Assembly (NCBI GenBank): GCA_030770545.1
Contig: CM061094.1
Coordinates: 4,325,001 to 4,389,000 of the forward strand
Direction: 5' to 3'
DNA: 64,000 nt
Origin: Macropodus opercularis
Lineage: Eukaryota > Chordata > Actinopteri > Anabantiformes > Osphronemidae
The position numbers were made by a program, and so were the translations under genes. Below, in pieces: positions 38,185 through 49,959 of the stretch. Each line of letters begins with the position of its first letter. Positions within the stretch are counted from its first letter, which is position 1. The notes beneath the pieces are model-generated. The model saw only the letters and a list, made by a program, of their open reading frames with translations, made no database searches and was not told where the DNA came from.

Positions 38185-40129
38185 GTAGGAGTCAGAATGT
38201 GGAACAGGGGGATCCCTGAGAAGAGCAGAAGCAGGAAAAAAGCTCCTACAGATCAAATGGAGAACATTCTCTGGCCCCACTTTGCACACACTGATACACA
38301 GACAGACATCCACACACATGCACACATCCAATCACTGAATCTCAGAAGCTGTCTTACCGGTCATAGGTTCCAAAGTTGGGTCAATGTGTTGTGTCTTTGT
38401 CTGTGACTTGTGCAAACACTAGCCATTTATTATAGTCCTAAAGGACGGAATTACACACATCGGCACCGGTCACCATCGTTCATACACTAACGCTAGGTGT
38501 GAGTGAGGATTTAATTGATAAAATGATTAAAAAAACGTCACTGGGAAGGTGAAATGATGAGATGGTAGGCATTGTGTAGTCCGTGTCAGTCAAGGCAGGG
38601 TAGCGGAAACTGGTGTTGTCAAGTCATTAACCTAGCTAGTCACTTTTTAGATGTTGAGATGCCATGGGTAGAAGATGGTGTGTGTGTATAAGTAGATGGT
38701 TAGATATGACCTCTATCCTTTCTAAAGGTATTTGTGAGGTCTCTGTTAATTGAGCACATACAGCTGCACTTTCTTCTACTCTCTTTCCTTTCTCAGTGGG
38801 GGAGAGGACAGATTAACAGGGAGCCTTTCTAGCTACTGTTTGAGGGAGGGTTAACAGAAGAGAATTGAAAAAGAATAAAGATAGGAGAGGAGGTGGGGAT
38901 GTCTGGAAAGTGTAAAGATGTAAAAATTAAATTAACTTAACTAACATTTGTGAGAAGAAAGAAGACATGAAACAAAGACGAGAGCTGTCTGTTAGAGAGC
39001 GCGCGCACACACACACACACCTCGCCACGTCTGTCATCAGGATAGCAGCTGAGTCCTGTGAGGCCAAGACTTATTAAAACCACAGATCACTTTCTAAGAG
39101 AGAGGGAGAGGTAGGAGGAGTGTAATCTGAAACAAAAGTACAGACGACCTTCTGCACTCTAGCCTGATGTGTACTGTTTGTTTGTGTTTCTAGTCTTGTA
39201 GCTGTTAAACCATTAATAAATATCCTACTTTTAATCATTTCCTTTATGTTCATACCTTTTTTTTTCTTGTCTTCCAACCTTTTAGCTCCTGTCTTTTCTT
39301 GAGTCCTTCCCTCTTTTCCTCGGCATCACCCCCCCCCTTCACTCCTTCTGCTGCCTTCCCCAGTTGTCTCCCTACTATCCTGCTCATTCCCTTCCTCCTC
39401 TCTGTGTCTCTGTACCCGGGGGGTGGCCTGAAGATTCCTGTGCTAAGCCCTTGGCATACATACAAGAGCAGAGCGTACACACAGACACAGCTGGCTGCCG
39501 CTCAGGTTTTCCAGGGAGAGAGCAGGAGCCCGCCACCAGAGGAGAGGGGGATGGAGTGAGGGGAGTACAACATGCAGAGAGGGAAAGGGAGGAATGGAGG
39601 GAGAGCAGAGAGGGGGTGAGACGGAGAATGGTTGTTGTGAAGTCATTTTTCATCACAGGGTTCATTTTTCACTGCAGAGTTCTTCCACTCTCTTCATCTT
39701 TATTTTTCTCTTTATTTGTCCTCTTCTCTACCCATTCCCCTCCCTTGATCCCGCTTTGTCTCTCTTTATCTTCCCTTTTTTTGTCTGTCCCTTTTTCTCT
39801 CCCTCTTGCCTAAACTCTTTCCATCCTCACAGTGTCTCTCTCTCTCTTTCAGCCTAGTTTCTCCTTTATGAAATATGGATGGGAGCAGTTTTGGGTGCGC
39901 TGAGAGCTTTGCAGTCTAAGGGAGGGTTGGGAACTGGGAAGGGAAGGAGGTAAAGAGAGAAAGAGAGAGGAGAGTGAGTGGAGGGAGGGAGCTCATGTCT
40001 CAGCAGATGTGCCTTGTGCATGCACCTAAACACCTCACTGAGCAATCTGTCAACATGTCAGCAACACATGTTTGTTAAAAAAGAGAGAGCAGTTGGAAGG
40101 AGAGAGGAGTGGGTGAAAAAAAAACTCTC

Positions 40130-40410
40130 CTCCTCTAGTGGGAGTAATGGCTCCCACCAGGGTTCTGGAAATGCTTTGAATTCAGCAGATTTCTATTGCG
40201 GGGTCCTCCCCTGGGGGCATCTTTTTACAATGCCTGCATCTCAGAAATTTGAGCCTGAGGACCCCTGGGGGCGTCCTTTCATAATGCCTGAAAATGTAGG
40301 GTTATATTGTGTGCTCTTCCCCATGGGGCTTTTATTAATACCTGTATTCACTGCCCCTGGAAATTACACAGGCGGCGCTGCAGGGGCCCACACTCGCTCC
40401 AGGAAGGTAG
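40130..40410. promoter_or_regulatory. Candidate conserved noncoding element
   Basis: A compositionally balanced, non-repetitive island set between simple-sequence DNA. It holds repeated CCCCTGGGGGC and ATAATGCCTG/ACAATGCCTG words (near 40211, 40230, 40261 and 40279). Nothing in the sequence proves conservation; the call is a prediction based on its contrast with the surroundings and the developmental nature of the host gene. Confidence 0.3.
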
Positions 40411-41029
40411 AAAGACTCTGTGGGGACGTTTTCTCTCTTCTTCTTTCCCTTCTCTTCGTCCCTTCTTCCCCCTTACCCCTCCTTCTCACTCTCCTCCCTT
40501 TCTACTTCAACTCTCTTCCTTTTTTTTTCTTACTTAATGCAAGACTGAAAATGAAGAATTTTCCAAAGGACACAAAAAGCATGTGTATGTGCTGGCACCA
40601 GCTAACCCCTTTGTATTCAATCCTACTTTGCTCAGAGGAAAAGAAACACTCTATTAAAATGTAACTTCCCTTTTCCCCTCTGTTTTTCTCTCATCTGTCT
40701 TATCTCTCCCCTCCGACTGTCCTTGTGTGGCTGTGTGTAGATCTTGCCGAAAGTAAATATTTGTGCATGTGTCTGTGTTTAAGAGCATATTTGTCTGTGT
40801 ATTGTATACATAAGAAAAACCTTTATTATACATGTATAGTCTAGTACAGTGTGTGAGATTTTGCTCAAATTACATTCATTAGAATTCTTCAGCCGAAGGG
40901 TTCCTAAAGTCTTTTTGCATCTCACAGTGTTTATATGTTTTTATTGATCAAATATTTACACAGTCAAATTACAGAAATATACATTTACATATCCTAGAAT
41001 AAATAAGGTTTGTCTGATCTTTCCCACCA

Positions 41030-41250
41030 GGCTGTTTAGATTTCGGATTTGGATATTGCATTCTGAGTGCATGGCATTCTCAACATAAACACCCTGTGCA
41101 CCCTGCATGATAACTGAAAGACCAAATGCTTTTTGCATGCAATCCAGGTGAGGTCCCCTGGAAGTTGAGCCATGACAACTGGTAGTGAGATAATTTGACC
41201 TAGAAGAAGTCCAGATGCCATAAATCAACTTCCAGACAACACATTTTCTA
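41030..41250. promoter_or_regulatory. Candidate conserved noncoding element with octamer-like motif
   Basis: Complex AT-balanced sequence with GCATGCAA and ATGCAAAAAGCAT (complement strand, near 41125-41145). It has no stop-free frame of length and no TE features. The alternative is an old unclassified repeat. Confidence 0.25.
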
Positions 41251-41809
41251 GACATATTTTGATGGACTTGTTTGTCAGTGTGACCACTTTGGTATGCGTG
41301 TTATGTTAGGAATGTTCTCTTTGTTAAACACATCGTCCCTGACATTTTAAAGGCCACCTCCTGAACATCTGTTCTGTTCTGCTTTTCCCTAATCACTCTT
41401 GATTCTGGATTGTATAATATTTTTGTACCTTAAATTACTTAATATTATTTGTTTCTTTAACTATAGTAACGCACATAGCCGGTGTGAATGTGTTGTTGTT
41501 TTTTTTGTTTCACTAAAAGAATTAAGGCAATGAGAGCAGATTACTAAACCTTGAGTACACGGCCTTCAGGTGAGAGGTAGTGACACCAACCTCAAGCAAC
41601 TCAGCTAATTAAAAGGACATTACATTGAAAGGATAATTTTATACAAGTAACTCAACTTTTGTGTTACAGTTATAAATCTGGGACAGTTCCAGACATGCTG
41701 TACTAATGCTCCTCAGCAGTAAATGAGCATCAAACCATTTGGTCATTAATCACAGTGGTAATATTTTCACTTCATCTGTCTAATTAGAATTAGTTAGAAT
41801 TTTCCCACC

Positions 41810-42950
41810 GGATGGAATTGTAACAGTGGAGGAGGTTCTGCTGGCCGTTGGTGATGAGGTGGGATACTGTGCTTTACACGTTGTGTATGAACAATGCGTG
41901 AACATATGAATAATCTCATAGAGAGTGGTGTGGTTGTCAGGGAAGTGTTTCTACAGATATTGCGTCTGCCGGCTCCATATCCGGTGTTCCGCTGTTGATC
42001 TTGAATGAGCTGCTGAAGAGTGAGCTTCGTCAATTTGGGAAATTTGCTAGCAGTTTTAAAACTGTCAGTCTGGGATGAAGGGATCCTAAGCTGAAGGCAT
42101 AAGCAAGCGTATGCGTCGCGCTCAGAGCAGCTGTCAGCTGAGGTCGTAGCTGAGGCCCAGCCGTAAATATAAATGATGCTCCCGTGTGTTCTGCCTGGAA
42201 AAGCGAGTGGGAAGCAACAGGAGGCACCTGTGGTATTGGGTGGCAGTGGCAGTCAGGCAGAAGTCAGCGAAGAAACCTCACAGTCTCTCCGTGCAACGAA
42301 TACTGAAGTGGCTGAATTGATACCAGTGAACCCAATGTTAGAACCGATAGTCAAATGTCAGCTGACACAGAAGAAATGGATTTTGATTCGGAATCAGATA
42401 CCTTGTCTGTTGGAGAATGCTCCAGCAGAAATCCAGACCTAACTTACAAAAATCCTGTCAAGGTGAAAGATTATTTTAGATACACGGATAAATTCATTAA
42501 ATCAGTTGGAATACTAACCAGGCTAGTCAGCTTTGATCTTTTGGATGACAGGCTTTTTCGCCTGGAAAAAAAAACACATGACACTACAAAAAGCAACAAA
42601 GGATAAAAATGCCAGAAAGATAAATTTATGACAGTAACCGATCATGTGATCACTTGGTGCTCTCTTTTTCCTACTGTTTTCTTGTTTTGTCTGTTTTTTC
42701 TCTTTACCTTTATAATGCAGTTCCTAAAAATGGGTTCTCTTAGTATTAAGGGAGGAAGGGAAAGACAAAAGAGGTTTTCCTTAAAAAAAAATGTGATGTG
42801 AGACCCATACCATACAAGCAGACAAAGTAGAGTTTGGTCTATGGTGCCAGGGCTATCAGATGCTGTCAATCAGGTGTCAACAGGGTGGGTGACTAGGACT
42901 GATTGTCTTTCTATTAACTTTCTTTAAACACTTTTGGAGCATTATAGGGT
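41810..42950 (+). mobile_element. L1-Tx1 LINE relic: ORF1 fragment and start of ORF2
   Basis: In broken + frames, 41820-42110 reads as an ORF1 middle part (LLAVGDEV, then LNELLKSELRQFGKFASSF, then SLG and DPKLKA). 42170-42600 reads as the ORF1 tail, with a SADTEEMDFDSESD acidic block and a VKDYF...KFIKS...RLFRLEK helix. At 42730 an ORF2 start reads MGSLSIKGGRERQKR. Order and phrasing are those of fish Tx1-clade L1 elements. Stops and shifts are frequent, so it is dead. It ends about 90 bp left of the CACTG-ended element. A related ORF1 piece occurs at 49290-49490. Confidence 0.7.
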
Positions 42951-43038
42951 TGGATTTACATTCTGTACAAACTGAAAGTTTGAGCACAGGTTCTCTTCCT
43001 GTCTGACGGCGTACTGTGCTCTCGCATCTGCTCCAGAA

Positions 43039-45826
43039 CTACACTGTAAAGAATTTCCCTGTAAAAAAACAGTAAAGTGCTGGCAGCAGAGACGCCAGCT
43101 CTTTACTGTTATTTTACAGTACTGATACTGTAAAATGAAATTACAGTTTATTACTGTTTTCACTGCTTATTACTGCATTAGTGAAATACTGTATATTTCT
43201 GTATTTAGAGTAAGAACATGTAACATGGACCAAGTTTAACATTTTAGAATATCTAAAATATCAATGTTCAATGCAGTTAAAAGTAGATGTTTTCTGTGGG
43301 CTACAAAGCATTAAATGCTAGTAGAAAATAATCAATCAACAATTATCACAGGGTATAAATAACACACATATTTATTTAGCCATGCTGTGTAAACATGAAC
43401 CCTGCAAGCCACAGATTCTAAGTATCAAAAATAAAATCAGCCAAAGAGTATCTGCTGGACATAATGGCAATAAACTTAAGCATGAAAACAATAAAACAAC
43501 AGCAATAAACTAAAACATTGTGTTACACACACACAAAGCCCAAATGGGATGAATATTGAGGCGACTAATACAAAGGAAACAAGATCACTGCTTTGGCTCC
43601 TAAAACAGTCCTCTGGGTTTGTTCTCTGGGTGGGCCCTTTTTTACTAATGAGTAAGAGTGTGATTGTGTTTTACCTTATGAGGGAGATCTGTGAGGTAGA
43701 CGTTTTTCTTTATCTAAGTGGATGTGAACAGTTCTGATTGAAAAAATAATCTACTCAGCAGGGAGAGATGATTGTCTTGCTGGTTAGAGTTCGTGTCCAT
43801 AGCTTTATTCCCACGGTGCCACTCTAAAACAACAAACAAAAAATCAACAACTCAGGGATGTATAATAACATAACATGCTTACATAATTGGTAATATCAAA
43901 ATATTATATGGTTTTATGTTGCAATTCATATCAATGTCATTCTGTCTGAACAAGATGTGGAGTTAAGAGCAGGAGGCATTTTTGTTCATTTCAACAAAAC
44001 AACTGACCTCATATAAAGTCCCATTCAAAGTCCATCAGATTCTTTAGTAGCGTGGAGACAGTGGCAGACTTTTTCATGACGGTCGTGCCCGTCTTTTTGG
44101 AGACAACTTTTCCTCTCATTGCCTTTGATCCTCTCTCTGGATTGATACCAATCAAGTGCCTAAAATCACAAAAACCAGAAAGAAAGTTCAACATTTTGTA
44201 TTCTAAAAGCAGTAGTTTGAGTTTTCTAACATAAAGTGATACCTATAGACATGTGCAATTGAGCCAAATCACATGCAGGCTTATAAGCAGATATGAGAAA
44301 ATATTTTTAATACAGGATACTCAAATTATGTTGTCTTGTTTTTCTTGATACTTTTCTGAGTCTATGTGTTTTAATAACAGTAAGTAACAAACAAGCACCT
44401 TGTTGAAAAATTATACATATTAAAATGCAAAAGAATGTTTTTTTTCAATAAATTAATTAAATAAATGTATAACGGTGAACATGGTACGAAAGGAGTCGTA
44501 CCTCTGAATGAATTCCAGTGTACAAGCTGCCTCTTCTTGATATTGAAGGTTGAAGCTGTAGTATATTGCAAACACAGCAGCCAGTCCTGTCAAAAAGGTT
44601 GGTGTGATGCCCTCAGATATTATGCGACCCTCCAGAGTGACCATCCAACGTCCAGTAGTGACTTGCCTTGTTCCACCTGAAACTTCAGGGTAATAGCAAC
44701 ATGAGCAACATTGCAGCAGACAGTAGTAACTCATATTTGCATGAAGTATCAGCCCTGTCAGCTTCTCTCCAAAGTCTGCCATGAGCAGTTGAACAATGAG
44801 AAGTGCATTGTCTGTAGTTTCACTATTAGCTAGGACATCTGAAGTATTCTGTGATGGCTCTTCCACATTCCTCCACACTGAGTTCCAAGCCACGAAGCAC
44901 ATTGATGTCTGTAAGCAACTCAAAGTGGGCATAGATATATTTCTGAATGAAAAGAAGGCCATCTACTTTTCATGTCTTCAATATCAGGTGGTGGAAGTGC
45001 ATTTATATTTATTACCTGACAGGGGAACATTGCTGTAAAATGTGGAAAGGCCTTAAGCAACCTACATAGCTGTACTAACGTAACATTACACTGAAAAATT
45101 CAAAATGATCTGAAAAGAAAGCCCATTTTCACAGTTGAATCAGTAAAAAATATTTACACCTGAAGTAAAGTCATTTTACCACAGATGTATGTTAGCTTAC
45201 TTGACTTAACTTTCAAATTCAACCGTCAAAGAAAGAAAATGAAACATATACATGACAATCATCTTTGTTGGTTACTAAACTGTTCCATCAACCACCAACA
45301 GTATTGTTACTATTACATTATATTGTTACTACTATTTTAATAATGATAATCCCTTGTCTTTGCCTTGCTAACCTTGAGTTGTTATGCTAACGAATCTGTG
45401 TAGGGGCTAACTTGAGTAGCAGCCTTCGAAATAGTTCAAAACAACCTTGGCAAAATACATTTAAACATTAACATGTTTTCTTCTCCTGACATAGAAATAA
45501 AGTCAGAGAAAACTATAAATTTCGCAGTTACCTTAGTTTTGTAGATACATCAGATTGACGCCGATAAAGCAGCACGTGTCCATGTGCAGCAACAGTCCCC
45601 GACGCTCTGGGAGAACAAATATCTCTCGCGCGCACAAATTTTTAAAAAATACTGTAGTTTACTGTTAATTTACAACAGTAGCATACTGTTGTTGGCTGTG
45701 TGCTGTAGTTTTATATTTAATAGCCCACAATGCATTGCAAACTACAGTACAAACCCGTATTATGTTAATACAGTACATTACTGTGGGAAATTAGCTGTAA
45801 ATTAACAGCAATTGCTTACAGTGTAG
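43039..45826. mobile_element. CACTG-ended DNA transposon, about 2.8 kb
   Basis: The left terminus CACTGTAAAGAATTTCCCTGT and right terminus TTACAGTG are inverted, and both are flanked by TA (43037-43038 and 45827-45828). Subterminal regions at both ends are full of ACTGTAA/TTACAGT words (43040-43210 and 45640-45826), a common feature of transposase-binding subtermini. CACTG ends with a 2-bp duplication fit the EnSpm/CACTA group, but no such transposase is recognised. The interior carries a decayed spliced gene on the minus strand. Exact end positions are good to a base or two. Confidence 0.65.
44009..45010 (-). pseudogene. Decayed spliced gene carried by the CACTG element, unknown family
   Basis: Minus-strand coding blocks in order: PPDIEDMKSRWPSFHSE (about 44950-45000); after a frame change, IYAHFELLTDINVLRGLELS (about 44830-44940); an ALLIVQLLMADFGEKLTG block; an exon at 44502-44676 containing RWMVTLEGRIISEG and YYSFNLQYQEEAACTLEFIQ; and a last exon at 44009-44159 ending MDFEWDFI then TGA. 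The exon at 44502-44676 has an AG acceptor and GT donor; the last exon has an AG acceptor, and joining them completes an Arg codon in phase. Frameshifts upstream show decay. The blocks resemble a family of uncharacterised fish proteins with SRWP, a HF..LT motif, a C-terminal EFIQR..GINPERGSK block and a Lys-rich tail. That resemblance is from memory. No transposase catalytic motif was seen. Confidence 0.55.
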
Positions 45827-46260
45827 AGACTGGTGGCTTTACTATACTATATACAGTATTTACTATAGATTACTCGTGCTAGACCGCATTTTTTTGCCAT
45901 TTCCGCCTCCCTCCACGTCATTTTTGGTGAGACACGGCATATGTTACGTCTAACTGACCTGTAGCTGATGATCAGCTTACACTCATAGCCGGTGGTGCCT
46001 AGTCCTACAGTGACACAGTACTATATGTCTCTATTAATTATTTAGTTATCAGACGTTTTAATATAAATGAATGACGACTGGTTAAACTAATAAGGGTCAT
46101 TAAAATGGCAATTTATGCATGAAAGATTTCATTCTATGAGGGCTTCATATACTAGTGCACATGTGTGGCTTTTCACAGTGTTTCTTGCATAGTGTAGTGG
46201 TTAATGTCTGCGCATCCCATTTGTGCGACCTGTTTGCACCAAGCTCTGCCTATACATTTT

Positions 46261-46407
46261 CATTCATTGCGCTTCCCAGCGCTCCCAGGCTGGAGCCTAT
46301 CCCAGCTGGCTATGGGTACACCCTGGACAGATCGCCAGTCCATCGCAGGGCCACACATATAGACAGACAAGTCACAGTCACAAACACACTCACACCTATG
46401 GGCCGCC
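46261..46407 (-). mobile_element. Short RTE-like LINE/SINE tail insertion with 15-bp target duplication
   Basis: CTGCCTATACATTTT at 46246-46260 is repeated exactly at 46408-46422, flanking a 147-bp insert. On the minus strand the insert reads GCGATGGACTGGCGATCTGT, CCAGGGTGTACCC, CAGCTGGGATAGGCTCCAGC and ends in an AATGAATGAA tail. This is the common fish retroposon 3' region that ends in GATG/AATG repeats, consistent with the RTE clade (Rex3-type). The 5' part is missing. The perfect duplication indicates a young or well-preserved insertion. Confidence 0.8.
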
Positions 46408-47739
46408 CTGCCTATACATTTTAATTTCTGAATACTATAATACTGAATATTATATTCATTTCACAACACACTTTTGAAAATGTGTTTGAAAGACATAATC
46501 CTCGAAATAAGTGTGTTGTTTACATTGTCTTTTGCTTTCTGTCTGTGACCTGAAGTGAGCTAGTGCCACCAGCACCCCACAATCTCACAGTATGTGAACG
46601 ATCATGTGATGTGTGCAGTGGAGACAGAACCTGACCAATACTGAAAAGTGTCTGTGTATGTGAAGACGCCTAAGACGATTCACAAAACATGTTTTTTTTT
46701 TTCTCACCTTGGCTTCAGTAGCCACTTACTGAGACAAGGAAACCAGAAGTATGATTTATGTCCGGTCTACTCTGTGATTTGGTCACCGTCACTGTAGAAA
46801 ATTCTGCTTCACAAAGATGAAAGTGGAAGCAATGCATTCAGTGTTTTGTATTTTTTGCGATCTCTGGATATTCTGTTTTGTTCTTACCCCAGAACATCTG
46901 TCAACCGAGACATCGCAAGTTAGTCATAATCACATATTGGAAAGCTGGATGAAGTATGAAATACTAATTAAATTGCCACTCATAGCCACCACAGAAGTCG
47001 AATGTGGAGAGACTATATCAGATATTACAGTCCACGTGATACAGTGTGTTTGTACATATTCTTAGGAGACGCCTGCTGTCTTTATCTGCTTTTCAAGACA
47101 CATAAAACAGTGAGCAGTGAACAGAATATAATTATAAGACAGAAACACAATTTTTTCCAGTTTAAAATTCAAAGCTAGCTGCACTATCTGAGGAAGTAAT
47201 GACTGGAGCGTCCTATGTATTTACCAACTTTTCATTCACAGAAATGCCACTCAGCTGCAAAAATGACACGTGCCATAAATATTTACAACAAGTCTGTTTG
47301 TCTGCAACCAATAATCTGAACTTAGAAGTTGTCCTACATAAATTCTTCTTTTAATGAGCCTTATTGTTTGAATAGATCTACTTTATAACATAAAGACTGT
47401 TTTATCTCTATCCTGTTACACAGCAGTATTATACTATATAATAAAATATGTTTTGTGTAACATTTGTATGTTTACAGAAATCAGCCCCTCCTGCAGTAAC
47501 AGGCCTCTGTGAACTGGAGATATGTAAACAACATTGCAACGCCTGGTGGTTGAACCAAGACTAGCATACAGATTTTTCTTTTGCGCGCAGCAGGAATTAA
47601 AAAAAAATGTAGTGGTGACGCAAACATACTGCAGTGAAAACCGATGTCAATTTGAATTGCTACCACTGTATCTCAGGACAATTGTACAGTCTGGCCATTT
47701 AGCTGCTCCCGTGTAGACTGAGGAGTCTGCTTAGTGGTG

Positions 47740-48893
47740 TTTTTTTGCCAGGGCCTGTCCAGTTTGTGTCCTTCTCTCGCTGTCTCTGAGTATGCAGATG
47801 ATTTAAATGTGGATTTGTTAGGGATCACAGGTTAGCAATCTAGTGTATAAAGGAAACCCTGTTCCTCTAAGAGAACGCATCATCTGCTACTGGGCAAAAA
47901 GTTAGTTTTTACTAATGGGGCAGTGAAAAGGTCAGTCAGTGCCTAGTTTGCCAGCAGGGCTTCAGTGGTGGAAGGCAGGGCTGAAAGTCTTGGGAGTTTT
48001 TCTTGAATCTGTGGGTTTTCAGCCAAAAACTGGCAAAGAGTTGGGGGAAAGGTCTGTGCTCTGTTGTCTAAGTGGAAATGGTTGCTACCCCAGCTGTCGT
48101 ATAGGGGAAGAGTTCTTGTTGCCAATAACTTCGTTGCCTTGGCTAATTGCTCTGACTCCACCCAATGGGCTTATTGAGGACATACAACAAGCCTTTGACA
48201 AGCAACTTTTCCTCATTCATGCTGAGGAAGTGGACTTCACTCGACTGACAGCATTCTACAGCTCTGAGCTACACGTGTGGCATATTCTTTAAGCTGTGCA
48301 TGCTGAAAATAGCACTCTGGACATGTGGTTGCTTGAGGAACCTTTGTTTTTTTTAACACCTTTTGTAAGGGTCCAAGCCTTGCAGTCCACCAACCTCTGG
48401 ACCGGGTTAAGAGAGGCTGGGTACACCAAACTGGGCCATCTTTTGAAGATGTCTACAACATCCATGGAGTTGTTGAGAGAAACCACCAGACTGAGTTCAG
48501 TAAGGCTGATAGAAAGTCATGGAGGAAGTTTTGGCTACCTTGCCACAGCAAAGTGAAAATCATGCTCTGTCTGACCATTGGGATGATGACTGTGAGTACA
48601 GCTTTCCTTCCCTGTTGATCACTTGTGTGTGGTTGGCAGAAAGGGGCAAGTTACCTGATGTCTTTCAAAACCCCTGAGCTGAGTACTGAGTGTGGGTAAA
48701 AAGGCAAATTATTGTATCTGTGCAAAGGTTTTGAACCTGGGCTGTTTGGGGGAGTTGAGGTGGTCGAGTTTTTGGGTCAAGGCGTTTCCCCAAAACGTAT
48801 TGGCGGTGCCTGTACAAGGTTGCAAGCTACATGAAAAAAGGGCAGTTGACCTTCAGTTGAGTGTTGTACATGGTGCAATAGCTGCAAACAAAT
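47740..48893 (+). pseudogene. L1-Tx1 LINE ORF2 relic, copy 1 (reverse transcriptase C-terminal half)
   Basis: Starts just before the catalytic YADD at 47791-47802, then SLPAGLQWWKAGLKVLGVFL and, after a frame change, SKWKWLLPQLSYRGRVLVAN. It continues with PPNGLIEDIQ, an EEVDFTRLTAFY block, WLLEEPLFF, QALQSTNL, TKLGHLLKMS and DLQLSVVHGAIAANKY. This is the order of the post-RT region of fish L1-Tx1 ORF2. Multiple shifts, stops and a deletion around 48180-48200 make it non-functional. It is interrupted at 48894 by a SINE. About 30 bp after the SINE (49161-49200) continue the ORF2 similarity (TLGVEGVC). Confidence 0.78.
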
Positions 48894-49162
48894 ACATGGT
48901 AAATGGTCTGCATTTGTATAGCGCTTTTCTACCTATTGGTACTCAAAGCGCTTTGACACTGCGTCACATTCACCCATTCACACACACATTCACACACCGG
49001 TGGCAGAGCTGCTATGCAGCTTAGGCTGACACACCGGGGGCAACTTGGGGTTCAGTGTCATGCCCAGGGACACTTTGGCACATGACTGGGGGAAGCCAGG
49101 AATCGAACCACCGATCCTACGATTGGTGGGCGACAGCTCTACCTCTAAGCCACTGCCGCCCC
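48894..49162 (-). mobile_element. tRNA-derived SINE inserted in the L1-Tx1 relic
   Basis: On the minus strand it begins GGGGCGGCAGTGGCTTAGAGG and has a pol III A box (TGGCTTAGAGG near 49150) and B box (GGTTCGATTCC near 49105). It then has a body with CAAAGTGTCCCTGGGCATG and ends GCGCTATACAAATGCAGACC followed by ATTTACC. The tail resembles the GCGCTATAYAAAT 3' end of the L2 LINE in this window, so an L2-clade LINE probably mobilised it. The flanking AACAAATACATGG and AACAGAACATAGC are a possible imperfect target duplication. Confidence 0.8.
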
Positions 49163-49289
49163 TAACAGAACATAGCTAGACCCTGGGAGTGGAGGGTGTG
49201 TTAGTGGCGCACAGTTTTGTTTTTTCATCCTGTACTTAGGGGGAATGGTGTCTCCCGAGACAGCATCCCTCCAGCAGGGAGTCAGGTAG

Positions 49290-49500
49290 TGTCTCAGTTG
49301 AGGTTTTGCTGGCCGTCGATGATGAGGTGTATTTACTGTATGCATCACAGATGAATACGGTGGTGGTGCTTTTCCTAAATACAAAGAAAGGTGTAAATAA
49401 TCTTATATGAGTGGTGTGGTTAACAGGGATATGTTTGTTCAGGTTTCTTCCCCGACTCCTGCATCAAGCAATTCTGTTAAAATCCTAGTCAATAGTTGTT
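49290..49500 (+). pseudogene. L1-Tx1 LINE ORF1 fragment, copy 2
   Basis: Reads VEVLLAVDDEVYLLYASQMNT-like phrasing, then VVVLFLNTKKGVNN and, after a shift, SGVV..RDMFVQVSSPTPASS, matching the layout of the ORF1 piece at 41820-42000. It lies directly after copy 1 of ORF2, the reverse of the order inside one element, so it belongs to a different insertion. Confidence 0.6.
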
Positions 49501-49959
49501 TTATGTACCTATCTAACAGAGGTGATGAAGCTCCTTTTTACTAGGGTAGAGATAGAAGGATTCATGTTTTGTTTGCACGTATGCATTTTTTAAGAATTAT
49601 AGTGGTAGCAGTTCAAAATGACATCCGTTTTCACTGCAGTGTGGTTGCTTCGCCACTACATCGCGGGGTGTCACAGACGAAGGTTTTTTATTCTTGTTTG
49701 GAAACAAAAAATCTGGATGCTATTCTCTGTTCAACCACCAGGCGCCGCAAAGTAAATTTTTTAATATCTCGAGTTCACAGAAGCCTGTTACCGCAACAGT
49801 GACTCATTTGTCTGTAACACACAGATATTGCACTAAGCATATTTTATTAGATAGTATTTGATGTACTGTAACCTACAACAACAGGATGGAGATAAAACAG
49901 TCTGTCATCATCGACTTAAGGACCATATAAGTATTATTTTATCGTCTTAATGTAACGAA

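Larger units (their letters stand above)
38190..41800. other. Intron segment, no gene; includes GC-richer conserved-looking stretches
   Basis: Pyrimidine-rich and AG-rich low-complexity DNA surrounds two stretches of complex non-repetitive sequence (40130-40410 and 41030-41250). Open frames of 149 and 228 codons at 39364-39813 and 39978-40664 run through polypyrimidine tracts and lack any domain, so I do not call genes here. Confidence 0.6.

Noticed and set aside
39978..40664. Open frame of 228 codons on the + strand
   Set aside because: Translation is driven by polypyrimidine (Leu/Ser/Phe/Pro) and AG-rich tracts, with no domain, no splice logic and no conserved residues; sits inside an intron.
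46185..46245. GTGTAGTGGTTAATG resembling a tRNA-type A box
   Set aside because: The expected B box is not intact and the adjoining RTE-like insert has its own target duplication, so the two are separate; too weak to call a SINE.
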